DNA of 64,000 nucleotides, taken from contig JAALGY010000034.1 of NCBI GenBank assembly GCA_032358165.1, forward strand, positions 248,001 through 312,000. Direction: 5' to 3'. The position numbers were made by a program, and so were the translations under genes. The notes below the pieces were generated by a model that had not been told where the DNA came from, made no database searches, and was given only the letters and a program-made list of their open reading frames with translations. Below are positions 32,188 through 43,900 of the stretch, in pieces (position 1 is the first letter of the stretch; the number at the start of each line of letters is the position of its first letter). Origin of the DNA: Diplosphaera chodatii (lineage: Eukaryota > Chlorophyta > Trebouxiophyceae > Prasiolales > Stichococcaceae).

Positions 32188-35100
32188 CTAAGCCAGCACC
32201 GCCGCGGCGGCAACGGCTGCTGCTGCTAACACCGCCAACGGCATATGCGCCGAAATCAATGCGCCCTGGCCTGCCGGCGCGGGTGTCGGTGAGCTCTCTG
32301 GCGTCGTTGATGCAGCCTCAGGCGTCTCTGGTGTCGTAGGTGAGCTCTCTGGTGCCGCCGCCTCCGGCATGTTGCCGCTGCCCCCACTCGCCGGCGAACC
32401 CGGCCCAGAGAACGTCTCAGCAGACGCTAAGCCTTCATAGCCCTGCGCAACATACAGCACCACAGCGTCGGTCCAACCCTACATCCTGCACGACGCATGC
32501 CTCGGTCCTGCACTACTTGTCCAGATGCAGAGGCCTGCCAATGCCAGGCCATCAGTTGTTTGTCAGGGACAATTTGGGCAGGTTCAGAATATGTCAGAAG
32601 AAGGTGGCGCTTGCCGTGGCAGAGGTGTCCAGGTATGTGGCGGTATCGCCGGTCACCGCGTCCAGGCCTACAGCCGAGGAGCCGAGAACATGCCCATCAG
32701 GGTTGGCCTCCTCGTTGAGCAGCATCGCCTTGATCTGCGATTTTGAACATGCGCCATTGAAGGCATATGCGTGATCTGATTGTGAAACATCCTGCTGCAG
32801 AGTTGTCAAACAAGCTGCACAGCGGAGGCACCTTTGACTGGCCACAAGTACATAGTGTACACCAATGCTCAACCGGCCAGTTGAGCAGCAGCTGCAAGCT
32901 GAATCTTTCATGTCATGCACTTGTGCCTGACCTGTGTATCGTCAGCAGCAGCACTAAGAGCCCGCTGCAGAGCGGCAACGCCCGTGAAGTTGGCCCGCGT
33001 CATGACTGCAAGGTCGAACAGGACCATCAGTCTGGGAACGGCTGCCTCGCGGGGGTACTGAACGCTGAATATGAGATCCTGCGCTGGGACTTGCATCAAG
33101 AAACCACAGCGCTCATTGGAGTGGCACGCATCTCGTGCTGAGCACACTGACCGTAATCATGGAACAGTCTGATCACAATATAGGAACACTCATTTGGCGC
33201 GCACTAGCGGCGGTCGGCACGCGGGCCATGTTGCAGGTGGCCCACGAGTCCACGGGCGCGCAGCCGGTCGCGCACACCAGGCGCAGGTCTGCCTTTGGGA
33301 CGGTCGACCACGGCTGCGAGGAATAGAAAATCAAAAGTGTATACATGTACAATCGTACTGTATCATTTTGTTCTCAGTTTAGTTTGCAACAAACACAGTT
33401 GCTGCCGTCTGATCTGTACTTGCAGTGCAGGCAGACCATAGGTGATGAAAACGGCCAACAGGTGGAATGGGCCAGTCACGCAGGGAGCTGGAGAGCACAA
33501 AGCAGGCTGATTTCGTTTGCTCTTGTGTGTCAAAGCTGCTCAACCCTGACCATGCAGTACATAGCCACACCTCCGGGGCAGTGCCATCGGCCACCACCTC
33601 CAGCATCGTGTCCTGCTTTGTGAAGCCAACCTGCGATCACCACAGCAACGTCCCTCACGAAGCTGGCAAGTTGCGCATGCACAACAGACGACCATGGGAA
33701 TAAAGGGTGCAGATGACCGCCAGCATGCAGGCTATGAGCATGTCCGGCCCTCACACCCTAGCACAGCAAGGCCGCCTGGGTGCGTGGTGCAGCAGGCCGG
33801 ATGCAAGGCAGATGATGGCAGCAGGAAGGGGCACCTGGCACCCGTCCTCCATCACGCCCCGCACCACGCCGGCGTAATCGTAGAAGATGTCCTCCTGGAC
33901 GCATGCCTCGGGGTCCTGCAGCAGTTGGCACCCTGCTGTGGCTCGGTGGCTTCGTTGACATGAGCGGCGTGCATTTGGGTGGGTGTTTATTTGTAGATAC
34001 TACCAGCAAACATATAGCCCATTGGCATTTGCATCTTGTGTCCTATCGAGCATGACATGCCCGAGACCCATGGCCTGTTACACCTGTGCTGTCATGTAGC
34101 TGCTGACTCACATCGCAGGCAGCACAGAGGGGGTCGTAGCGCGTGCCGTTGCCGTCTGTAGTGACGACGGGTGCGCCAGTGTTGGGTCCGTCTCCCATGC
34201 GAGTGCCGACAGCACATGAGCCTGAAGCACGAATACTGCGGTGTTGTGACTATTCAAATATCATTCTATCATTCAGCCCGATGCTGATCGGCGTTGTCGG
34301 TGAGGTGTGTTGTCTGGCATGCTTGCTGCTGTCACCATCATCAGACACTGAAAAGCAACACGATATGTGCCATGACAACAACCGGGCAGAGCACCCGGTA
34401 GGAATTTTCCAAGCTGCAGAACACCGGAGTTTCATGTGCCGCTCAACACATTGAACGGACGGCAGCGTACGCTAGTAGCCTGAATTCACATAGCTCATCA
34501 TCATTTACAAGTACATAAAGAGTTTGCACGTTACTTGCCTGCGAAGAAGGCAGCGGCTGATTCAGCGTCATTTGCGACGTCTGCGTCCTCATCGATCAAG
34601 GGCATGATTCCGGAGTTGATGAGGTTGCCGATGGGCATGTTCCAGCCGGCGGTGCGGCGGTAGCCTGCACACACCCAGCTGCAGTTTTTGCGCGTGCTGC
34701 CAGATGACGACCAGTTTGTGCAAGGGTGACATAGGAGCTCCACCAGAACAGCCGTAGACAGTGCACCTCAGCAGCAGTAGCAGCTCAACACAAGCAACAT
34801 CCACAATACCCAGCGTCTGACCTTGATCAACATTGACATCATATTAAATTGTCAAATGTATGCAGTACTTGTTACAACTATCAGAAAGAAAATAGGACAG
34901 TATCGATTATAGACATTTTCAGATCAGTTCTGCCCACCTGTGTGGCAAGAGGAGAGGTTCCTCAGGTCAGCCAGGCCGAAGTCGTCCTTTGCTGCGCACA
35001 CCTCGGCCTTCACAAGGGCCACAGCGTAGTACTGCGCATCCTTGTCGGGGCTGCAGCGGAGCCAGACAAGCGTCGTGCTGGGACTTGAGAGACTCATGCA

Positions 35101-38100
35101 AGATGCTGATGAGCAGTTGTACTGAAGGTGTGCAGGCTTTGAAGAGCGCTCTCCATAGATCGATCCTCCACACAGCCGTCAGCACTACTGGCAAGTGGTG
35201 AGATGACAGCCTGGGTGCAGCGTTCGAGGCAAGAAAGCATGCAGAGGAAGCATCTTGCTAGCGGGGCACCGGCTGTCTGATTCTGAGGCATTTTCAGTAG
35301 CAGCGTTTAGGTAGAGGCTGCCTCACCCCAGGTTCTCAGACGCAATGGCGCGCAGCTCGTGCTCGGTGTACGCTGTGTAGGCAGATCCAGCACCAAATCT
35401 CTGCATGTGCACTCAGGCAAGTAAGACGTGAGATTCTGTGCTGCTGTCATGCAGCCTCATTGTGACACAAGCAGCATTTGCAGGAGTGTGTGGCAAAGCC
35501 GTCTGCTGTCAGACACTTGCTGTCGGCACTATGTATGGCAGCAGCAAACAAGAGAACTAGGAGTTGTTCCGAGCGTCAAGGAATGTCACAACAGATTGGG
35601 TACAAAATCGGCAAGCACAGCAGTCATTGCAGGTCTGTCGCGAACACCATCCCAATCATAAGCAACCGCAGCACGCCTTTCGCCCATGCAGCTGCTGTCA
35701 GAAGACAAGGCCTCACCTTGATGTCGGCGGTGCCGTTGGCGATGGCGGCGGCGCACTCGTCATCGTCCCCGACCTCCACGCAGCTGAACTGGAAGCCGGT
35801 GTCAAGCGCGTTCATGCGGTCCACCGCCATCTCGCAGGTTGCCGTCTCGTTGGCATCTCTGCACAGATGTTGAAGCAGCCCTGGCACCTCTTGTTTGGGA
35901 AATGGGCTGCTTGCAGGCTGCTGACCAGCTGCAACCTGGTTGCTGACAGCAGGTTCCTTTGCACAGCTGCGTACAGCACCAAAGCTGTGGACATGGTGGA
36001 ACCTACACTGGTGCGCAGCGAGGTTGAAGCATCAACAAGGTGCGCGCCCCTCGAGCCCAATATATTCTCTTTGCAGTGGGAAACTCACGAGGTGCACCAC
36101 CGCACGGTTTCTGCCTCCAGGGTGGCCAGGCCGCCAAAGGCTGCGAACAGGTCCGCACCGAAGAAGGCCGTGAAGTTTTCGTTGACGGCGCGCAGCCCAG
36201 AGATGTCCGGCCTGCGAGCATGAATAGATCGATGCTTGCCATCAGTAGCTTCGTTCGCTGTGGAGTGACTAAAAATGCACTGCAAAATTATAAAGTCCAT
36301 GGTTTGATACACAAGATGCGCGGCAGTTCTTCATGAGGTACCCAGATGATACACACTTTTTGCAGTGGGCGGGGATCGTATCTGAACAGGGCTGCACTGA
36401 AAGGAAGGTACACTTGCCGAGGCCTGCCAGCAACGAGGTGTGTGACCAACCACGGGGCATCACACGCACCCAGAGATGCAGTCAAAGCCACCAACCAGGC
36501 CCCACCAGAATGAACAAACACACAAACCCTATCAAGGTAGAAAGGGAATGTGAAAGAAAGTGCACCCGAAGATGAAGTCCTCGCCGCCGATTTCGGTGCT
36601 GGCGTTCAGGAAGGGGCCCGACTCGGCGGCCGCCACCAGCGCCGCCTGGACGCGGCGCCCCAGGGGGGACGCCTTCAGCGCCTCGGTGCCAGACAGCACC
36701 CGCGAGGGCGTCTGCGGGAAAGGAGTGAAAGGCAATGGTGAGGAAGCCAGCAATAGGCAGAAGGGCGCCCCAGGGCGGACGCTTTGAGCGCTTCAGCGCC
36801 CGACAGCACCCGCGAGGGCGTCTGCACGAAAGGGACAAAGGGTAGTGGTAAAAAAGGCAGCAGTTGCAAAGTGTGGCGCCCCAGGGTGATGCCTTGAGCA
36901 GAAGCAGCACCCATGAGGCCGTCTGCGCCGCAGGCAGCCTGCGTGCTGTGCTGAGTACCATTTTGGAAAAACGCACTCACAGAGACAAATTGACGTGCAA
37001 TGGTGCCTGTCAAATTGGTGTTGGTGGTGCAATGCTGTACTGCTTTGCACTTCATGATGCAGAACTGTCAGCCACCAGCGCGGAGCATGCTGTGCCAGCA
37101 ATATGAACCATCACGCCAACCACTGAGGGCGGTAGATGGCACTGGATGCCGCACCCGGCCGAAGGTGCAGGACTCGAAGGCGTCCGGCTGGGCGCAGCCG
37201 CCAGCGGGGCACAGCAGCCGGAAGGCGGAAGCGGGTTTGGTGGCCCAGGCCTCCGCAAGCGAGCCGCCACGGGCGTACTCCGGGATGACGGTGTGCTGCA
37301 CCAGAAAAGATTCAGGACACATGTCGAAAGGCACAGCATGGGGGGTTTGTGACAAAACGGTCACAATGAGCGGCGCACTTGACATTCTGACAGGCAATGG
37401 AGCCGCATCAGCCTTGACCTCGAGAGGTGCAAGGATCGCTGCGCAGCCAAGAGATACTGGTGCAGCTGGGACGGGCTGCTGGGCTGCAAAGGAGCAAGCA
37501 AGGCGCCGCCCCACATCGGAAGTGCTCTGTCAGCAGCATGAGTCTGTGGTGCCAGGGCCGATATAATGCGGTGATTGCCGTATAGCCCAGCACAGCTGTA
37601 GAAGTAAGTGCAGAGTCGCCACACCTTGAAGAAGGCGACGTCCCCGGCGTCCTCCATGAGGCAGCGCAGCGCGCCCGGGTAGTCCCAGTAGATCGACTCG
37701 TCGTCGCAGGTGGCCTGTGGAGCACGAAGGCGGTCTCACGTCACACGGCTGTGATGGAGTCCAGTATTCTGGCAGAGCTTTCCAACAATGCGACGCACAT
37801 GCCGTCTGGCCGGCAGCCCACTTGTGCACGGGCACATGTAAGCGCTGCTGAGCACCTCATGGCATGTTCCCCACCAAAGGCTGCAGTGATGCCTGATCGT
37901 TCACATGTTACAGAATGAGCTGCAGCTAGGGTTTAGGGTCGCTCACCTCGCCGCAGCCGGTGCAAAGCTCTCGGATGATCTCCTCTCCGGGGTCAAGGCC
38001 CTGCATCCACACCACTTGACATTCAAAACTCGTGCTGCAGAATCAGGGCACTTGGTGGACTTTTAGACTCTCGAACGTCAGTCAAGCACTGGACAGTTTG

Positions 38101-40620
38101 CAAGTGAGCCTCACTATCTGGGCACATGCAACATGACCACACTGCAATTGCGCAGGGCAGCATGCTGCACACATCGTTTCCATATCTGGTGCGAATGAGG
38201 CGCACACCTGAGGGGCGCAGGTCTGGTTGAACAGGGCTGTGATGGAGGCGGCGTCGTTCGGCAGGGTGGCAGACCCGGCAGCGACGGGCATCACACCCGC
38301 CTCCACTAAGGCTCCCACAGGGATCTGCAGGCAGGCATACGACCCTCGGGTAGAGAAGATGTGCCAAAAAACCTTTCGAGGGTGACGCCACAGCTCAGCG
38401 GTATGCCCACGCTCTTGCTGCTAGCCGGTGCATGCCTCCCAGCACGCAGTGCCTGCTGGATGGGTGTTTGACCGAACGCACCAAGTGTTATGGCAAGGCC
38501 ACAGGAAGTATTTACAGCCCGGAGGCCTCTGCCCCCTACGGGCTTGTGCTGCAAGAGCGCAGGCTGCAAACTTTTATGACCCTGGCCTCAGCCAGCACAT
38601 TCTGGACAATCCTCACCTGCAAATTCTCATGATCCTGACCTCAGCCATCACATTTGGACAAAAACCCTCACCTGCCAGCCGGCGGTGCGGCCGTAGCCGG
38701 TGTGGCAGGAGCGCAGGCCGCGCAGCGCCTCCAGCGTGACGCCCGGCGCGCACAGCTCCGCGTTGACGGCGGCGACCGAGTAGTAGGAGCTGCCGATGCC
38801 GTCCGCGTACTCCTCCGCCACCAGCGGCACCTGCGTGGGCACGCACAGCAGTGCAGACCCTGGAGGCTTTGCCGCCGGCGCGCACTCGCAGTGGCAGCGG
38901 AAAGGATGGCATCCACCACAGGGGCTCCATTATCTGGCATGCTGCCAGGGCAGGGTGGTGAGTCCGTCCGCCTGTCGGCTGGCCGCAGATGCACGGCTGC
39001 TTGCATGCCAAGTGGCTGTGCGTGGCAGACGCAGATGGTGCTGTCACACTGAAAAACAGCGGCAGCGAGCCAGCATGCATGAGCGCTGCACAGAGTTTCA
39101 GCACATAGGGTGCCTAAACTCAAACCCTAAACCCTATAGCGCTCACGATGCGGTCAGAGATGTAGGAGTCGTACTGTCCGGTGCCGCCCAGCTGGACCAG
39201 ATCCGCGTCGCCGCTGACGACAGCCTCCGTGCAGTTCTCGCCGCCCTGCACACATATGCAGCAGTACGTCAACGGGGGCGATCCTGACTGCAGGTATGTT
39301 CATGCATGCTCAGCAGTTGAACGTATCAAATCAAAGTCGACATGCGATGGGATGTTGTGCAGCTCACACGAAAGGGCGCACTATCATGCAGTGCAGAGAG
39401 CCAGCGAGATCAGGCTCTGCTGTGGCAAGTGTGACAGGGAACCAGGTGAAGATGGCGTGGGTGTCGTCAGAAGCTCAAGACACGACGGCGCAAGACGGGC
39501 CAACGCCAGACAAACAGCAGCGCAGCTCGGTGGAGACGCACACCGTATGTAACTTTTCAGTGAGTGGTCAGGGGCAAGCACGCTCACCCCGACGCAGACG
39601 AAGCCCACGCGCTGCGCGGTGCTGTTGGCGAGGCCCACTGCGGCGTCACAGGCCGCCAGCAGCGTGCGGTTGGTCGCGGCAACAGGCACGCAGATGCGCA
39701 CCGCCTCCACGGGGCCGCCTGCAGGCACACATAGAATGGTTGAGTACATAGGTGCATCAGGTCGCTGGTGGAAGTTCTGTTCATGTTTGTTAGACGAGAC
39801 CTGGTGGCCGCAGGCTGCATCTGGTGCGGTGCTGCGCATGGGCAGGGCTGCGAGGACGGATCCGGCTCAGAGAACAGAAACGAACCACATATCGCTTCGC
39901 TCGTGACTCTCGCTTGAGTGGATGTAGCAATAGCGTTCGGCTCAAGATATGTCAGGCGCAGCTCAAGTCAGCTGCACCTTTCGTGCTGTGACATTGCACC
40001 CTCTTTATCAAGCATGCACGCCGTGGGCATCCGCACGAATATCTTGCAGCCATGCCTTCTATGTGCGTTGCCTACATACAAGCGAGCCACTCTCTCCGGG
40101 GCGTTGGGGCGGTGACAGCAGGCGACCTTCGGCACGTGTCGGTTGGGGCAGAGCGAGGTTGTTCTCCTGCAAAAGTTCGCCGGTCCAGTCCAGCGCGCAG
40201 ACACAGACGGATCGTCAGCCAGCAGATCAGACTTCCAATGCCCCTCGTCAACGTAGCGCCGGCTGCAACCCGGCGGATATTCGATCGCATTGATGTGAAA
40301 TTCGATGCCGGCAGTATCACGCGGAGACGGCGGGCCGTGCGGTAGCATGCAAACAGCGTGATTGTGGCTGAGATGATGACCCAGACATAGATGCAGAGTG
40401 GCTATGAAAATCGCTTCGAAACGGCCGGCTGCACCTGCCGTGCGGCACGCGCCAGTGGCGGCGCCCGATGACTCATGAGGAACAGCACTTCATGCACTTC
40501 AGCATGGTGCCTTGGTGGCGGTTGTTATGGCAGTGCACACGCCACACCGTTTGTTGCCTGCGCGTGCGCGCCGGCGGCGGCCAGCAGCAGCAGCGTCGCA
40601 AGCTGCACCCCGAACTTCAT
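32188..40620 (-). CDS. Two-lobed transferrin-like protein, secreted with probable GPI anchor (812 aa)
   Basis: 22 exons close in phase: 40620-40548, 39718-39588, 39245-39147, 38830-38672, 38324-38208, 38000-37947, 37714-37625, 37295-37155, 36711-36566, 36396-36355, 36211-36089, 35858-35717, 35400-35327, 35050-34938, 34664-34539, 34221-34112, 33915-33835, 33630-33571, 33313-33205, 33005-32932, 32734-32615, 32442-32188. Residues 1-21 are a signal peptide (MKFGVQLATLLLLAAAGAHA). Lobe 1 is ~28-385 and lobe 2 ~386-730. Each has SCHTGY.RTAGW (anion site), the YY motif, DYPGALRCL / DYAGVVRGV, and a VRWCTS-type lobe start. Residues ~731-812 are a Pro/Thr/Ser linker ending in a hydrophobic tail without cytosolic residues, as in GPI signals. 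The usual Asp and His iron ligands are replaced in both lobes. Role, from algal transferrin-like proteins: surface Fe(III) capture. Introns after exons 15 and 21 use GC donors. Confidence 0.85.
36650..36935 (-). repeat. Local triplication of the start of transferrin exon 9
   Basis: The intron-exon border of exon 9 occurs three times. The real border is at 36711, and decayed copies are at 36821 and 36922 (spacing 110 and 101 bp). The nearest copy still encodes TPSRVLSGAEALKASALGR after a CAG acceptor. Spacing is not a multiple of three, so use of the extra acceptors would shift the frame. Confidence 0.7.
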
Positions 40621-40997
40621 TGACCTCGGCCTGAACCGCGTGGCTTCCTCTCGGAACCGGATCGACGAGGTCAATTGCCCCGTGCACGAAAAGGAGCGCT
40701 GCACTCCTGGTGTGATGCTTCAGCACAGAAAATGAACTGGCTGATGCATGCATGCACTGGCTTGGGCATTTGAGGCACGGCAGGGCGCGTGCCAGTCGTC
40801 CGCCGGCTTGTGCCGGGTCGCAGATCCATATGGTAAGATTCCAGCTGGGCAGATCCCCGAGTGCAGCATCACCGATGCTGTCTGCTTTGCGTCCTGGTGC
40901 CTTGCACATCTACCTTAGGCCACTGTGGAGGTTGAAGGGTGTGAAAGCATAGTCTTGGCCGCACCTGGAAATGGCCTTTTGGCACGCATCGCACAGC
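40621..40997. promoter_or_regulatory. Shared divergent promoter of transferrin-like and PA-type genes
   Basis: Only 377 bp separate the two start codons, which point away from each other (ATG at 40620 on minus, ATG at 40998 on plus). Transcription of both genes must start here or upstream inside the partner. No TATA box or known iron-response element could be assigned by eye. Co-regulation, possibly by iron, is inference. Confidence 0.55.
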
Positions 40998-43900
40998 ATG
41001 GCGGCGACGAGGGGTCGGCTATCGTCCTGGAATCTTGTGCAGCTTGCAGCCATGGCGCTGATCATGCTTGAATATGCTTGCGCGCAGTCCGATACCCTGC
41101 CATTGCGCCCCTCCGGCACTGTTGCTGTGGTCAGGTGTGCCCTTCTTTCAACCCTTCGATCCCAGCTACAGGCTATACACCGGTATTGCACTCGCCTGCA
41201 TCCTCCTTTATTTGACTGTGTCAGAGGTGGCGAGTGTTGTCCTGTAGCATTCAGGCAGATGCTAGCAGCTGCACTTTTTGTTATGTTGAGGGGAAAGGAT
41301 GTCAACCTCACCAACAACTGATCCAGTCGTCAGTCGTCGCATGTGCATGATTTACAGGCTCGGCAGCCAGCGCTTCTCCTGCCAGCCGCAGCAGGTACCT
41401 CCTGAGATGTCACGCACATTTGGGCAGACAGACCGGTGCATGCTCGTGGTCAAAATAGTTTGTCATGTTTTCTGAAACGGTCATCACTGTCGTGAGTGAG
41501 GTGAACCCTCTAACAACCCTTGGTCATCATGTCTGCAGGGCCCTGCAGGAGGCTGGACTGGCCTGGGAGCCAAGCAGCTTGCTGCTGCGAGCGTGGGACC
41601 ATGCAGTGCGGTGCGCCAACAACAGTGATGCTGATTCCGCTGCTCCTGCCCTTGGCCTGCAGGATGCGTCTGCCGCCAAGGCCATATACATTCTGAGTCA
41701 CGGCCTTCAGACGTGAACTCCCTTCGTGATATTGTAGCAACGAGAAGCTCGTGCTCATGGTGCTGGCAGGAGCAACGGTACACAATCAGCGCTGCCTCGG
41801 CACGCGGCAAGGTTGTGATCCTGGTGCGTTCTTGCACCGATTGCTGGCTTCTGTTGGCTCAACTGGCGCACGTTGCCACATGTGTATCGCCGAAACGTGT
41901 TCAATGAATCATGGATGGGGCATACGCACCGCAGCTTGATTTGCCGCAGATGAGGCGACGCCACATCGCTGCACCATCATCAGAAAACTCAGCCCTGATG
42001 CGCGAGTGTCTCTGCAGGCTGCCGGCGACTGCGACTTTGCCACGTGGGAGGAGTTCGGGGCGGACGTCGCGGCGCGGGCCGCCGCCGCCTCGGCTGCGGG
42101 GGCTGCCGCCGCGATCGTCACCCTGGCGAGCGCCGGGCAGCTGCCCAGCCAGATCGAGCGTGCGCACTCCAGGCTGCCCTGTTGCACACGCGCGTGTGGT
42201 GCTCATGCTGCAGAGTCAAAGTTCAACCAGCAAGTTTCGGTGGCGGGTCGCATAGGCTACACTGCTGTGTTAGGCACAAGATCGCCGACAGGAAACTTGA
42301 TCAAGGAAGCCCGACAGGAGCTCAGCGCTGGGTCAGTGATGTGTTAACAGGCGGCTTCCCGCTTCCGACATGCCTCATGACCGCGGCAGACGGCGCGGCG
42401 TTGAGGACTGCTGCCGCGGCGGCAGGCGGCGCGCCTGCGCAGGTCGCCGGCGTCGGTTCACACTCTGTTGCTGCGACAGCAGGCGCTGCCGCGCCCGCTG
42501 CTGCCAACGTCTCAGGTGTGCTCCACTGACGTTCTGTTCTGCTGGTTCACCTATGTGGTGCCACATAGGTGAAGCACTCATGCAGGAAGAGCAAAGACTT
42601 CGCTCTGAACCAAGGTCCTGACTTGATTCCACGCGTCACAGCACATATCAAGCCACAGCAGAATTGTTCACAGCAACGGTGCATTCTTGTGACGAATTTC
42701 TGTGCTGGCTACCATCACCTCGGCCTGGAGCAAAACTCACTGACTATCCCACGCTACTCCTCGTGTTGCTGCAGGGGTACCCGCACTGACCGGCTCCCCC
42801 TCGCCTGCATGGCCTGCGCTGTACAACACCGCCGCCGGCAGCCGTGCCACCGCTGCCGCCGGCACCTCCGTCACAGCCGTCACACTGTCCCCGGGTGGGT
42901 GTGCCTCCACAAACATGTGGATGCTAGTCTCGGGTCGCATAGTCTGTGCTGACAGACAGGGACCCACAGCAATGGTGCATTCAGACGGAGGTGTCGTGAT
43001 ACCATGTGTTCAAGCTGCTAGCGGCCACCGGCACTGCAAGCTTGCTGCTTGGTGGTTGCTTGGCATGAAAACTGTGCTCATTTCCATCGTGCTTGTTTCC
43101 CGTGCCTCGTCGACCAAGTCCCAAGTGCAAGCAGCGGACTACAACAAACCTTTATTTTGTAACCCGGCTCACGGCCCGTGTGGCGCTGCAGCCTGCCGCG
43201 CCGCCGGACGCAACCTCGCGGCCCCCTTCCGGGCGTGCGCCGGCTGCTGGGCGGCGCCCTCGCCTTTCGGCGACGCCGCCGGGCTGCGCGGCAGCGTCGC
43301 GGTCTTCCCGGCAGACGACGTCAGCATCCGCACACAGGTGCGGGCCTGCAGATCGATTGGAGTCGGCGCACGCTGCATTCACTGTGTATCTTTTAATCTA
43401 ACCGCTTCTGGCATCTGCCCGAAAGCAATGAAACCGTCGAGTTGACATTGGGGGACTGCACACGTTAGTGATTTGCATGGCTGTGCACACCCACACGCCA
43501 GAGAAAACAGTGCCGTGCACACGCACAGTGCTGAGCTACTTACTGCTGCCTCGCAGACGGCCTGCTTTCCGGAGGCCTGGCACCTGACGCTGCATGCGCA
43601 GCGGGCGGGCGCCGTTGCCGCCCTCGTGCCGACGACATCGGACCGCAGCATTACGCCGCTGCCAGCTGGGCCTGCGGCCGTCGCAGCTGCTCTGAACATC
43701 CAGACGTTCACGTGAGCGTGGCACTTTGTCGATCGGCACATCGTTTGTGAAAGAAAGCATTTCAACGCTCATTGGCCATCTACTTGCCAGGGTCCCACAT
43801 CTGTAGTGTACTATGTGCAGAAGCGGCCATCCTGCCGGTTGCACATGTTGCACTTGCCGCACACAGCTACTGCCTTGAGCCACAGGCTGCTGCCTGAAGC

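Noticed and set aside
38654..39052. Plus-strand frames opposite transferrin exons 3 and 4
   Set aside because: The minus strand carries clear transferrin motifs with closing splice phases, so these plus-strand frames are shadows.
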